Position numbers and translations under genes: made by a program | Assembly: GCA_040437565.1 (NCBI GenBank) | Contig: JBDOQK010000079.1 | Coordinates: 1-64,000 of the forward strand | Source: Albugo candida | Lineage: Eukaryota > Oomycota > Peronosporomycetes > Albuginales | DNA length: 64,000 bases | Reading direction: 5' to 3' | In this document: positions 54,101 to 63,955 of the stretch, piece by piece | Position numbering within the stretch: position 1 is the stretch's first letter | Layout: each line of letters opens with the position of its first letter | Notes under the pieces: generated by a model | What the model was told of the DNA's origin: nothing | Databases searched by the model: none | What the model saw: the letters and a program-made list of their open reading frames with translations, nothing else

Positions 54101-55980
54101 ATGATTCTTGGAAGGATGGAGAAGAGGACGATGATGATCTTGATGATGAAGTCTATGGTCTGGTTGAAGGTTTTGAAGAGGAAGCTGCAGAGCCTACGGA
54201 TTCTATGGAAACCAAAGCTGCTATCATCTCTGCTTCGAATTTATTGACAAGTTCGCAGAAGACACTGAAAGCGATTCCACTCGCTGCTTCGTCTTCAACT
54301 GTAATGGATAGTTCGTCCGACCTCTCAAAGAACAAGAATGCTTCTCAGGGGGCTGTACTTTCATCATACAAGCCAGAACGATCCAGAAGTCGACTTGAAA
54401 GTATGCAAGCGATGGAAGCATTTGAAGAAATTGTTGCAGATATTCTGAGAAACGATCAAGATTCAGTTGAGCATATCGAAACAAATAGCGATCAAAGTTG
54501 TGAAACCGAAGCTGATTCGAGTATCAACCGTGGCGATCGAGACGACATGTCACAAGACGCATCGGAGAGGTCAGAAAAGCCACAACCTTTTCAATATTCA
54601 AGTCTTTATGGGACTATCACTGTTGGAGCCTTTGCTGCTCATGTGTATGGCTTCAAGAAGGGTGGTATCCGACAAATGCAAGAAGAGTTGTATAAAATTC
54701 AGTCCAACCTTGAGAAAGAAATAGCGAAAAAGGACACGTCGGAATTCTCAATTGACGTGCTTACCCAGCAACATCACGAACTCTCCTGGGATATCGAACG
54801 TAGACTCGAAGTCGCATTTTGTCAGGCTCTTAGTGCTCTTGTCACGTGTTTTCAGCAGACTCTTTTTGGGATTATTTACTCAGAAGGCACGCCATTTTAT
54901 CGATCGGGGCTCGAGTCAAGCGATGATTTATTATCAGAATCTCCATCGATTTCTATAGCGGAGTGTCGACTTCGATACATAGAGATGTTGTTGGAGATTG
55001 GATTCTTATTCTCTGTAGAGAGCTTGCTATCAACTTACAGAAAAGAAGCCGGCATGCTGGGAGATATGGATGCAGCTGTTCGAGAATTACAACGTTGTCG
55101 GATCTGTTTAAGTCGAGTCAATTCACCGAAAGAAGCAGAGTTTCGTGTCGCTCTTTCAACAACTCCAAGCGGACTTTTGATCGAATTGCCACTTATCCTG
55201 TGTGATCCACATCAGTATCCAAAAAGATCGATGCACCGAATATTGGGTCAGGACCGCAAAAGCGGAGCAATATATTTAGATCCAGCATCGCTCATAGTCT
55301 CATCGGAACGTCAGTGTGACAAGAATGCTACGGATGAACGATTAAATCGTCTTTTTACAAGCACAATATCCATTGTACCAGTTCTGTTCTCCCAGGGTGT
55401 CAATGAGATGCAGACAGTTGCGAATACAGTTGGAAAAGCATCACTTCAGCGGGAAATCAATGTTGCAAATTTTGCTCGTCTCGAGAGCTATTTCGACGAG
55501 TATTGCAAGTTCAGCCGACTTACGTGTCCGCTTCCTTGGACGAAAGAGCCACCTGACGGTTTTAGTGATGAAAAACACGATGGGTACTATACCTTTGCCG
55601 ACCAAAAGGCGATCTTTGAGGAGTTGCGAATAAACGTGCACCGAGCCGGTCGAGAAAAGAAATGTATGGAGATTCTGACACTTTCATCGTTTCTAGCTCG
55701 ATCACTAGGTGGTGGACGTGTGACATGCTGTAAGTCTGCAAAAGATAGAACGGCGATGTCAGTGACCCTCGAACAAGCCAATTTATTTGTACATTGTCAT
55801 CGATTACGTCCGGAATTACGAGATTTTGTCACGTCGCTACTCCGAACACATGGAGTGCGACGTGAAAATGCTCGGAAGAATATTGGACAAGCCAAATACT
55901 GTTTCAGCGCATTGCAGAATTACATGCTTCCTAGTGCATACAAGTGTCCACCAGGGACAGGAGGAGGAAGCAAATCCTGA
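51190..55980 (+). CDS. Fusion of a seven-membrane-span GPCR/TOM1-like module to an INPP4-type phosphoinositide phosphatase
   Basis: One uninterrupted frame of 1596 residues. Residues about 1-320 contain seven hydrophobic spans (ISILLVHVVLISASIV, LVLLYAIVRSCTMLIAL, FFSISMFQVLFWIDIV, LYLIANGIVYALFVG, FMMTISSIFTSVGLMY, ALIVVEIVLGIVAMMFLL, FMFVAVILCEALPVGLFFML), in the arrangement of THH1/TOM1/TOM3-like and GPCR-type proteins. A Ser-rich linker is followed at about 530-660 by a C2-like beta segment (WLSFQCFNLKVPFRTPACST). An acidic linker (EEDDDDLDDEVYG) leads to helical sequence, and the C-terminus carries the CX5R phosphatase loop CCKSAKDRTAMSVTLEQ (Cys about 1514), which fits PI(3,4)P2 4-phosphatases of the INPP4 family. 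Oomycetes are known to join GPCR modules to signalling domains ('GPCR-bigrams'). Predicted role: membrane receptor acting directly on phosphoinositides. Confidence 0.85.
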   Translation: MDAISVLIQQQHFISYQNLYYFKLTNQISQNLIISILLVHVVLISASIVRRYRHSPSRRYSAHEVKHTPIFNRLVLLYAIVRSCTMLIALIVSPDSRTDWLQFIFHQTAECLFFSISMFQVLFWIDIVNSKVSLRSRLIWRLYLIANGIVYALFVGNASLELVDMTLNVHTRWKVWLQGVSMFMMTISSIFTSVGLMYSMVKLHKRVRRVMKQRYKAVVEKFSDIQMWNGSREEAQSRFHGRVQKKLFKALIVVEIVLGIVAMMFLLRAFVYGTCMIGTYAIASNSLGTFMFVAVILCEALPVGLFFMLMWKVEPSSMLPSVGQRRPSRRMSRVTRLPAMLGNEFYPAWGTHEQDEVTPLLSNVVTGYSPSYLRREEGGQSLVTTPSTCQIGCQVPDTILKINAESLHEHTLPHWAGIPASMDIYSSASTPCDSTRNGYFTDEESQMTFNQKSIRSSSLSLKLGDRVLEKTRVNLFTLVEHMKGAAAPTSIQSNSEGNQSNMIASKSNDNLSRGYCSTHSMQMYNPSKPNHVWLSFQCFNLKVPFRTPACSTVLVLDAINVNDQQVLEIGRTEISKMKACTNEAASIFFHVMISVNVDEVEILRASLYDVRNMRNPNDLDTQWLIGQTVISAVPYRRLDRTNRKWGHATMHELYNSFPQVGRVGDLIVRSEADVQCASTKSTGNTTLPQRITRAFVYHQIDLLQAHNSQANFLSFDGLETGSKRFGLHNRSETRKILIEEELVESVYTWEIPYQLLQLVLSDLLYKLKVHEEETLSAKYKVKSTFSEERSGASLFTNTYSHPLNVLASNPSQSTVMQHMDPNIIPKVDGEISMLSEMIYHIQDDAMERKERKWRFDLLDKMKAHITMAEKAILLYSTTEYDGLTFKPSTKKADPCLSFLALNLHQQLLTIGSAMPTSRSDVELPGAISSLGGLEYSQLVDSFNSEAIVSPSSKILGRRDTQRRLCDYFAGDDSWKDGEEDDDDLDDEVYGLVEGFEEEAAEPTDSMETKAAIISASNLLTSSQKTLKAIPLAASSSTVMDSSSDLSKNKNASQGAVLSSYKPERSRSRLESMQAMEAFEEIVADILRNDQDSVEHIETNSDQSCETEADSSINRGDRDDMSQDASERSEKPQPFQYSSLYGTITVGAFAAHVYGFKKGGIRQMQEELYKIQSNLEKEIAKKDTSEFSIDVLTQQHHELSWDIERRLEVAFCQALSALVTCFQQTLFGIIYSEGTPFYRSGLESSDDLLSESPSISIAECRLRYIEMLLEIGFLFSVESLLSTYRKEAGMLGDMDAAVRELQRCRICLSRVNSPKEAEFRVALSTTPSGLLIELPLILCDPHQYPKRSMHRILGQDRKSGAIYLDPASLIVSSERQCDKNATDERLNRLFTSTISIVPVLFSQGVNEMQTVANTVGKASLQREINVANFARLESYFDEYCKFSRLTCPLPWTKEPPDGFSDEKHDGYYTFADQKAIFEELRINVHRAGREKKCMEILTLSSFLARSLGGGRVTCCKSAKDRTAMSVTLEQANLFVHCHRLRPELRDFVTSLLRTHGVRRENARKNIGQAKYCFSALQNYMLPSAYKCPPGTGGGSKS

Positions 55981-56099
55981 CGGGTCATCGGATGACTATG
56001 GAAAATGGTGTATGAAATGTACAAAAAGTAGCTGAGAGCCAGCTACGAGGCGTAAGATGATCCTTTAGTGCTCTTTAGCGTTAATACAACACGTTCAAT

Positions 56100-56499
56100 T
56101 CAGCTTAGCTGGAGCGCGTGATAGGAAGTGCAAAGCTGTAAGGATTGAAAAGGACTGCTGGTCATGCGGGGCTGATTGATCGAACAGGCTTTCTTACGAA
56201 GCTGTGAAAAAAGAGCTTCATTTCTTTGCAGATATTCCATTATGCGTTTGTAGCGGTCCGCAAAGAAAAGCATATGTAATAGACCATTGTCTGCTAGATC
56301 AATCTCGCGTACATTTTGCCTTCGGAAATGGGCTATTTGTATGGCATTTTTCAGCCCAACACCCCAATTGAAAGCAGAAGTAACGAAGAAAGCACACATC
56401 AAGGTACGCTAAAAGAGGAGGATAATTTTCCGTCCGACTCGAAGATGCCAATTTATTAAAATACTGGTGAAGAACTGACATGTCGTTTGGAAATAACAC
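56100..56499 (-). CDS. Hypothetical protein, possibly two exons or frameshifted
   Basis: A minus-strand frame from 56402 to 56100 encodes about 100 residues including IQIAHFRRQNVREIDLADNG and ADRYKRIMEYLQRNEALFSQ, which look like amphipathic helices. A second frame from 56481 (MSVLHQYFNKLASSSRTENY) abuts it upstream, and the two could be joined by a missed intron or one-base error near 56420. No family is recognised. A 20-bp tandem repeat lies at its start. Confidence 0.35.
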
Positions 56500-56517
56500 A
56501 TGTCGTTTGGAAATAAC
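56478..56517. repeat. Two tandem 20-bp units
   Basis: The unit acatgtcgtttggaaataac occurs twice without spacing (56478-56497, 56498-56517). It overlaps the putative start of the hypothetical gene on the minus strand. Confidence 0.9.
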
Positions 56518-57203
56518 ACTGATGGGGATAACCCGTCAATTATTGGAGAAAGCAGTATTAAGGAACTCGAATTCACTCTGTCTGTTTTGAGGCTTTATAC
56601 CTTACTCGACGTCGCTTACTAGCATTCTTGAAGGTCATGGTGGAGTCTAAGACAATACAATGCAATACATGACCTAGAAGAATATCACGAAAATCGTATT
56701 TGCCGAATTCTTCTGACTTAAGTAATCAAACGTAAGCGTTGCGAAGCTGCGTATCAAATATTTACAGACGACCGTAGAATGAACATAGGACACATATGGC
56801 GTAGTGCTCGATGGGATAAAGCGAGAAAAAAGGAGATTTCTACTTTACTTGCTTTAAGAAGCCGAAAATCATTTTGATGGACCATCAAACGCTTACTGAT
56901 CTGCAACATTTGCATATATGCGCTACAATGCATATCAATCGATGAAATGAAAGATTATAATGTGCTTGGATAGTGGCTTAGATGAGACGACATGACGAAG
57001 GATAGGTGGGTCAGCAGTCTTGGAACTAGTACAAGTAGATAACTTTACAGAGACCGACACCCAGCGTGCTCAGATTGACGCCAAGCACAAAGTGTATCTG
57101 CTTCGCGTTTGTGATACACGCTATATTTTTCTTTTAGGAAAATTTCTGGCCAAGGACGTAACGATGGTAGATTTATAGACGTATCCTTCGGTTCTTCAGA
57201 TTT
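56518..57203. other. No gene seen
   Basis: Short frames only; no repeats shared with the rest of the window were noticed. Confidence 0.5.
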
Positions 57204-58107
57204 TCAAGAACCACGAACTGTGGGCCAAGGGAATACTGCAGATAAAAGTTCTTTCCATACGATCTTTCGAATTTTCTTGACAAAAGAATCACGGATAGCG
57301 TCGCTGTTAGACAAGGCTTCGATGTAAGAAGACCATCGATATTGTTCCATTACTCTCTGCACTGCTTCCATGGCCAAGAAATGCTCCCTTTTCTCCTCAA
57401 AGTAGTTTACAGCAGTATTGCCACCAAAGAATGCTAGGATTGGACATTCAAGGTTCCAAGACTCCAAATGACCTCAAATACGTTTAAATGGATACTATGA
57501 GCTTGCTTTTCGGCTTTGAAACCACCAGAGCGTGATTTTGCACGTTCCACCAGCAATGTTAATAGATCTGCACTTCTATTTTGACTAAAAGTGGACCCTT
57601 TTTGCTTTTTTATATAGCAAAAATACTTGCGTAATTCTGCCCCGCTGTACCTGATAACAACCCCGTCTGTAATTTTTTAACGCAATCCAACAGAGACAAA
57701 GGAATTACAACAAAGTCAACCGAGGATCCGTTCACCTGATAGCTTACTGCGAAGCCGTTCCCAACAAAGTACACGCAACATTGCATGAATGTTGTGATAG
57801 CAGCGTAAGTCTTCATCTCCGGACAACCATATAGAACTTCTAGCTCTAATGGAAGGTTCTTCCAGCCTTCGATTTGTGGAAAGCTTACACGATAGTTGCT
57901 CTCTGAGCTCGGTATTAACTCGGAAAGATATGTTGAGTCTATAGCAAAATGAGAGCTGAGTCGATACTTCCATATTTCGGCATCAAACAAGTGTCGACAG
58001 CTTTTCCGACTATACTGAATAGCGATCAAGTAGTTCTTAAGGCTGTTATAGTCCAAAAATGTTAACATTGAGTTCAATGCGACCTCAGACTCTACTAATG
58101 CGAGCAT
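57204..58107 (-). pseudogene. F-box-like family protein with two frameshifts, copy 2
   Basis: ATG 58107 opens a frame whose first 45 residues (LTFLDYNSLKNYLIAIQYSR, then CRHLFDAEIWKYRLSSHF) have an F-box-like pattern. It stops at 57610. A one-base shift near 57670, beside a T6 run (aattttttaacg), restores YSGAELRKYFCYIKKQK, matching YSGAELRVYF of copy 1. A second shift near 57455 is needed to continue into CPILAFFGGNTAVNYFEEKR and the C-terminal LLSAVFPWPTV (57467-57204). With both shifts the protein would be collinear with the copy at 6476-7429. The first shift could be a sequencing error in a homopolymer; two together favour a pseudogene. Confidence 0.55.
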
Positions 58108-58775
58108 TACTGTTTACTCGCCCACCACTCAATTGGGGAATAGCTTTTTTTCCACAAATGATTAATTGAAATCAACCAAATAGGTAGCATTGGAACGTAC
58201 GCCAGCAAAAACTTGCGAGATTACTGCAAACTTTCGTTAGATATTGTTTCGGCCAATGTTCGAATGCTCGAAAGACAGTCATGGGTGATATCATTTTAAA
58301 TTTGTAGAAAAAGTACTATGTGATGCGGATACTGTAGGATCGCGCAAGAACATATCCTGCTTATTCTACCTGATGTCAAGAAGCAAAGTAGTAAGTAACT
58401 GCCTGAGTCCTTTCCCTAAATTTAGCCGGTACGGCAGTTGAAAACGATTACCTTTGCCGTGAGAACAGGGGAAATCGAGTCGCTGCGGCGATGCCGACAA
58501 AACAACATATACGCCACTGGACACATTATCTGCTGGGATGAAAATGAGGAGTAAGTTGCACAAATCATTGCGATGTTGACAGGCTTGATTTCTATGCAGT
58601 CTTGACTTTGCTATCCTGTATTGAGGCGTAATCACAACGCGTTGTTGGTATCAGTCAGTAGGATAAGTCCAGGCAATCAAGATCACAAAAGTGATCTGGC
58701 CGTTCATCGTAACTTATGCGGGAACTCCAATCTTCAAGCTCAAAAGAAAAGTGCAAGCAAAATAAAAACTCGTGT

Positions 58776-59161
58776 GTTTTTTGTAAGCTCTTCAATCATA
58801 ACGTAATGACGAAATGCGATAGTATAAAGACGTTGAATGTCATAATCAACGTAAGGAAACGAATATACACTCGATATTTCATATTTCGTCTTTGTTTCTG
58901 TGTGCCCACGATAAGGGCNNNNNNNNNNNNNNNNNNNNNNNNNNNNNNNNNNNNNNNNNNNNNNNNNNNNNNNNNNNNNNNNNNNNNNNNNNNNNNNNNN
59001 NNNNNNNNNNNNNNNNNNGTTTTTTGTAAGCTCTTCAATCATAACGTAATGACGAAATGCGATAGTATAAAGACGTTGAATGTCATAATCAACGTAAGGA
59101 AACGAATATACACTCGATATTTCATATTTCGTCTTTGTTTCTGTGTGCCCACGATAAGGGC
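58776..59161. other. 100-N gap flanked by identical 143-bp copies
   Basis: N fill 58919-59018. 58776-58918 equals 59019-59161. Unmerged overlap. Confidence 0.95.
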
Positions 59162-59438
59162 GCACTGAGCAGTACCTATTCGCCAATGTGACTGAGAGAT
59201 TCCCATTTCCTCTATTATACAGATGCGTACACCAGCACCTTCTCGTATTTATCTAGTTTCAGTTTTCATTAGTCATAAGTCCAAACGTATATGCGGCCGT
59301 GTAAATGAATTAAAGTATATAGATACTGTTTCTGGTCCTATTGTGCTTTGATATCGCTGCTGCAGTCATACAAAGTCGATGCCCGATCCAAACTTACATA
59401 TTGTCAGCTTAGCAGAAGCGATTGCCACTGTGACAAAT

Positions 59439-59670
59439 CCACAAATACGTGTGAGTTCCAGCTACTTGCGTGTCCTTTCTGTACCGGAAAGCACAAAAAA
59501 AAAANNNNNNNNNNNNNNNNNNNNNNNNNNNNNNNNNNNNNNNNNNNNNNNNNNNNNNNNNNNNNNNNNNNNNNNNNNNNNNNNNNNNNNNNNNNNNNNN
59601 NNNNCCACAAATACGTGTGAGTTCCAGCTACTTGCGTGTCCTTTCTGTACCGGAAAGCACAAAAAAAAAA
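59439..59670. other. 100-N gap flanked by identical 66-bp copies
   Basis: N fill 59505-59604. 59439-59504 equals 59605-59670, both ending in a run of ten A, which may be what broke the assembly. Confidence 0.95.
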
Positions 59671-60693
59671 GAGTCTCAAGTGGCTTTGGAAACCCTTCCA
59701 GCAGTGCAGCAACAATTTAAATAACACCAAATGAGGAATCAAAGAAACGTTATATATTTCCAGGCTAGCTGACAATGGAAGGCGCAGCAACTTTACGACT
59801 TAGTTACCATGTACTCCTATCAGTGTAGTCATCTCAATGTTCATCACCTATCAAAAGTATTGGAAAGATCCGCAATTCTTGCTAAGATAATTTATCAGAC
59901 ACACCTAGCTGATAGAAGACGCCAATATTTTAGCTCAATGTCGCACGACAAAATTGTATAATTTCAAGAGCGTTGCCTTGGATAAACTATCATTTGACGC
60001 TTTCTATAACGCTGAGTGGCATTCGAAAGATAAGCTACAAAAATAGCCCCTCTTCTCATACTTCAAGTAAATAGTTTCCTTCTAGCGCTTACGTCGTAAA
60101 TAATCGAATGTTGATATTTATTATGACGGAATCACCAGATTGTCGTATCTTGCATTTTTAGTCTAGTAGGAGTCGATGTTGCATCATTTAATTACCAAAA
60201 CAGTAAGTATTATATATGCAATTGCACGGGTCAGCAAGAAATTTAAGTGGTCTTGAGATTTTTCACGCAGGGTATCAAAACCGTACCTTGATTTATTCCA
60301 AGTAGGTGCTGGGGAACACACCTTAATACTTTACGCTATCTCCATAATGTGGTATGCCAAGCGGTCTTTAATAGTTTCCACGAGATTGCTTTAGTTGAGT
60401 GAGGAGAAATGTCCAGGAAGAGATTCTACATTTCCTTTAGCAAGCTCTAAGTAGATGATGAGAGCTGGCAAACCATACATGCAAATGGCGCCCAATATTT
60501 TGTTTGTCCATTCTGCTTGATCAGTGTGAGATAAATGAGAAACTCTTTTATTTGAAGCTTATGATCCTATCATCACTTCTCTCCCTTTCCTACAATCTTC
60601 GTAGATTACCAAGAGGCGCTTCATCCATTCCAAGGAACGCGATCTTTCGCCATCACTAGTCTCGCCTTTTCAACACTCCTTTCCGACGTGTCA

Positions 60694-61116
60694 TCACACC
60701 AGTGAGACTAGCTTGCGTAGCGCATTGAACCGTGGCGCGGAAAACGTCCTGGTGAGAGTGTCAGCTCGCATGTAACGCGACTCACAATAGTCCACCTTGA
60801 TCGCTTCCTTCTGACTGTAATCCTTGCTAAACTTGAGTCGCACCGCGATATGCTTGGACCTCTCTGCGCTATATTCTCCTCGAATCTGCCTTATCGCTGC
60901 TTGAATATCCTCGTGCATCACCAAAGGTTTGACCACATGCACTCCAATCTCTCCCAGAAAATCCTCCAGTCCTAACAAATCAGTTGCCACAATCGAAGCC
61001 ACGAACTCAGCCTCCATCGTGGATAGAGCAACGCTCACTTGTTTACGACACATCCATCCAACAATCTTTCCATTAAGACAAATGACACTTCCACTAACCG
61101 ATTGCGGTCCGTACAA
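60694..61116 (-). pseudogene. Copia RNase H fragment
   Basis: A 140-codon frame with the copia RNase H signature (GWMCRKQVSVALSTMEAEFV, then HEDIQAAIR) and the downstream RSKHIAVRLKFSKD block, ending near the usual polyprotein C-terminus (YMRADTLTRTFSAPRF). Confidence 0.85.
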
Positions 61117-61421
61117 TTCGCTGCATAATCTGCATCACTGTAGCTTTCCAGCATAATTGTTGGCAAATCGTCCTTTGTGGCGGTTCACTTTAGTTATGGC
61201 TTTAGATCAATCGTACCCTTCAGATAGCGAGCATCTATCTTTGTCCACCGCCAGTCGCATTCTCGTGGATCGTGCGCACGTCGGATAGCTCGATGAACTG
61301 CGAACGCAATGTCTGATCTTGTACGAGCCAGCCATAACAGACTTGCAATTATTGACTGAAACATTTTTTGACGGTGGGGTGCTCATCCATGCCGACATTA
61401 CCAAATGATAATAATTCACCC

Positions 61422-62086
61422 TCATCTCGTCATTTTGTTCCTCGCAATAGGTGTACGCGCCGGGTTAGCCTCTATCAAATGAAGTTTAGTAAGAATTTCT
61501 CGAATACTCTGCGCTTGTTCAAGATGATAGCCTTCATCGTTGTCGTACGTTTTTCCAACGCAAAGAACCTTGGTCACCTCTCCGAGATCTTTCACCTCAA
61601 GCACACGCATGTCCTTGTAAAATTGATCTACTTCGCTGATGCTTGTTCCGGTAACCATCAAGTCGTCCACGTAGACTCCCACTAGAGTTGTCGCCGACCC
61701 GACACCTTTCTTGTATAAATAACTGTCCGTATGACACTAATAAATCCGATCTTGAGTAGCGTGTAGCAATTTTGCCCACAAGCGTTCGGCTTGTTTAAGT
61801 CCATACAGGCTCTTTCGAAGTCTCAACGCCATCTTTATCTTGTCACTTGTGCCCAGACTGCTTAACTCATCCGCATCAAACTCCATACCTTGTGGCACGA
61901 GGAGGACATCTCAAGATCATCTTCTTTCTCGACCTTTACATAAGCGTTTGGGATATCGCCGTGTCGAGTTGAAACTATCCATAGTCGTTCACGAGCTAGC
62001 ACGACTTTTGCAGTCGTGATGTTCATCAAAGCGCTGAATGTCAATGTGTAATCCATTCCATATGCTTGCTCGTTACCGCATGCCAC
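61422..62086 (-). pseudogene. Copia reverse transcriptase fragments
   Basis: 62086-61862 encodes the RT start (YGMDYTLTFSALMNITTAKV, RHGDIPNAYVKVEKEDDLE). 61682-61422 has the catalytic YVDD box (GVYVDDLMVTGTSISEV) and the region after it (HLEQAQSIREILTKLHL). The intervening stretch is in other frames. Confidence 0.85.
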
Positions 62087-62844
62087 AAGTATCGCCTTGA
62101 ATTTTAAAGGGTTCCATCCGCGTGCTTCTTGATCTTAAAACTCACTTGAATGCAATATCTTTCAGCCAAGCGGGCAAATTATCAGCTCCCATGTACCGTT
62201 TGCCTTCAGGAATCGATTTCCGAGCGCATCGCATCACGTCACTTCTCCGCCTCTGCAGACTGTATTGCTTCCCGATATGAGGTCGGATCTCCAATCACAT
62301 TAGCCATCGCCACCGAAACATGTTTCGAGTAGTCATACGCTTTCTCGGTTTCTTTTCCCCTCCATGGTCAGCATCATCATTCACAGCTGTGTTAGAATTT
62401 GGAGTGCCCTTTCTCACGCGGTTACCGCGCCTTGAAACTTTCTTCAGATCTCTTGTAGCTCCTTCCGTTGAGCGACATCCTCTATATCCTGGGTGTCTTG
62501 CAAAGATGAATATTCTTGATGTAGATGCTCCTGTAAATGCTGATTTTCGTCAACTCCCATCGTTTCAACATTCTTGACGTATTGCGTTGTCATCACCAAG
62601 TTCTCGTGGAGAAGTTACACCTTGCACCCCTTAGTCTCGTCGTGCTTTCCGACAATTACTCCAACCTTGGCCCGTGGCTTTCACGCTTTTCGTCCCGGGT
62701 TGCGATACACATTACACGGACTTCCAACCACCACTATGTCAGAAATACTGGGGTTTTCCCGTCATTATGTCAAGTGGCCACGCTCGATTTGAATTCGAGC
62801 TACTCGGGATGCGCTTTGAAATATACGTGGCGTACTCCACTGCA

Positions 62845-63541
62845 TCAGCCTCGGAAGTGCAACGCTAAGCCACTTGCGAAGAGCATGCTTCGCGCCATAT
62901 TGAGCACAGTCCTATGCATGCGCTCAACCTTTCCGTTGGATGCTTGGTTATTGGCTTCACTTATTTGTCTTATTACCCCATTCGACTTGCAAAACATATC
63001 GACGTTGCGATATTCCACTCCGCCATCTGTCCTTAAAATGTGGACCTTTCCCTCAAAAGCGCGCTCGAAAAAGGTCAAAAAATGCTCAAACATCTGGGCA
63101 GCAAGATTTTTCTTCCGCGCAACGAACACTCCACAGTAGTTAGATACGTGATCAACCAAGTTGTTCATGTATCGGTTTCTGTTTCGGTCCAGTGGCGTCA
63201 TTGTACCTTTAAGGTCACTGCAGAGTACTCCACCAATTCGATCAATTGGTGAGTGCGCGCCAGTATCCTTCTTGAACTGCGCATTCTTCGACTGCTTGCC
63301 TTAAGCGCAGGTAAGACATGTTGGTCGAGTTCGGTCGACTAGCAATTCCCGAGCCTGCACTGTCGTCCAGTTTTTCGACCGTGTCGTACATGAGATGTCC
63401 AATACGATTGTGTAGCTGCAATAAAGTGCATTTCACACGACCCATGGTATCGCCTTCAGAGCTAGCAGCCTGTAGAGTGGCATACACGACCTTGTTTCTA
63501 GTAGATGATGTCCCTTCACTCAAAGTTTTCACGGCCATCAA
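62845..63541 (-). pseudogene. Copia integrase fragments
   Basis: 63541-63242 carries the pre-integrase zinc-finger start (LLQLHNRIGHLMYDTVEKL). 63201-62845 carries the integrase core (LRTDGGVEYRNVDMFCKSNG, the second Asp block, and QASNGKVERMHRTVLNMAR with the catalytic Glu). Confidence 0.85.
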
Positions 63542-63594
63542 ACTGTTTCTTTTTCAACTTCAAAGACTCGTGCTCTGTCGCTGGATCGCTTTAG

Positions 63595-63955
63595 TTACCC
63601 CCTTCCGTTTTCATAGCTCAGAGTAACTCTTTTCTCTTTAAACATGCAGTATGAAACAGAGTTATGCGCAAGGTATCTAGCGTAATAAGCTTCCCTTAAA
63701 GTGACCACATGCGCGGTCCCATGTACGATAGCACTCAGCGTAACTTGACCAACCTTCGTGACATTAGTCGACTGTCCATCTGCAACGTTGCACTCGCCGG
63801 AGCAGTCTACTGAAATTATCGAGAATGGTGTCATCCATCAGCAGGTGTCTACTGGCACCACTGCCCAAAATCCAGGTCTTCTGATTTTGACCAGTTGGAC
63901 TGACGCTGCACTCAAAGAGAACGACGCTTGATTTCTGTTGTCTTTTTTTGGACAT
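63595..63955 (-). pseudogene. Copia protease fragment, catalytic Asp lost
   Basis: 63955-63764 encodes a frame containing WILGSGASRHLL. Copia proteases have D-S-G-A at this position; the Asp is Gly here. 63834-63595 continues in another frame (VTKVGQVTLSAIVHG). Confidence 0.75.

Larger units (their letters stand above)
58108..60693. other. No gene seen; contains two artefactual gaps
   Basis: Apparent frames at 58716-59186 and 59348-59790 only exist because they read through N runs and duplicated flanks. The rest has short frames without domains. The 3' LTR of the copia element downstream on the minus strand would lie in the upper part of this interval but was not identified. Confidence 0.6.

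Noticed and set aside
58716-59186. About 150-codon frames on both strands crossing 58919-59018
   Set aside because: They are made of N codons and a repeated flank; no domain and no independent support.
59348-59790. Frames of 90-128 codons crossing the gap at 59505
   Set aside because: Same artefact: N run plus duplicated 66-bp flank ending in poly-A.
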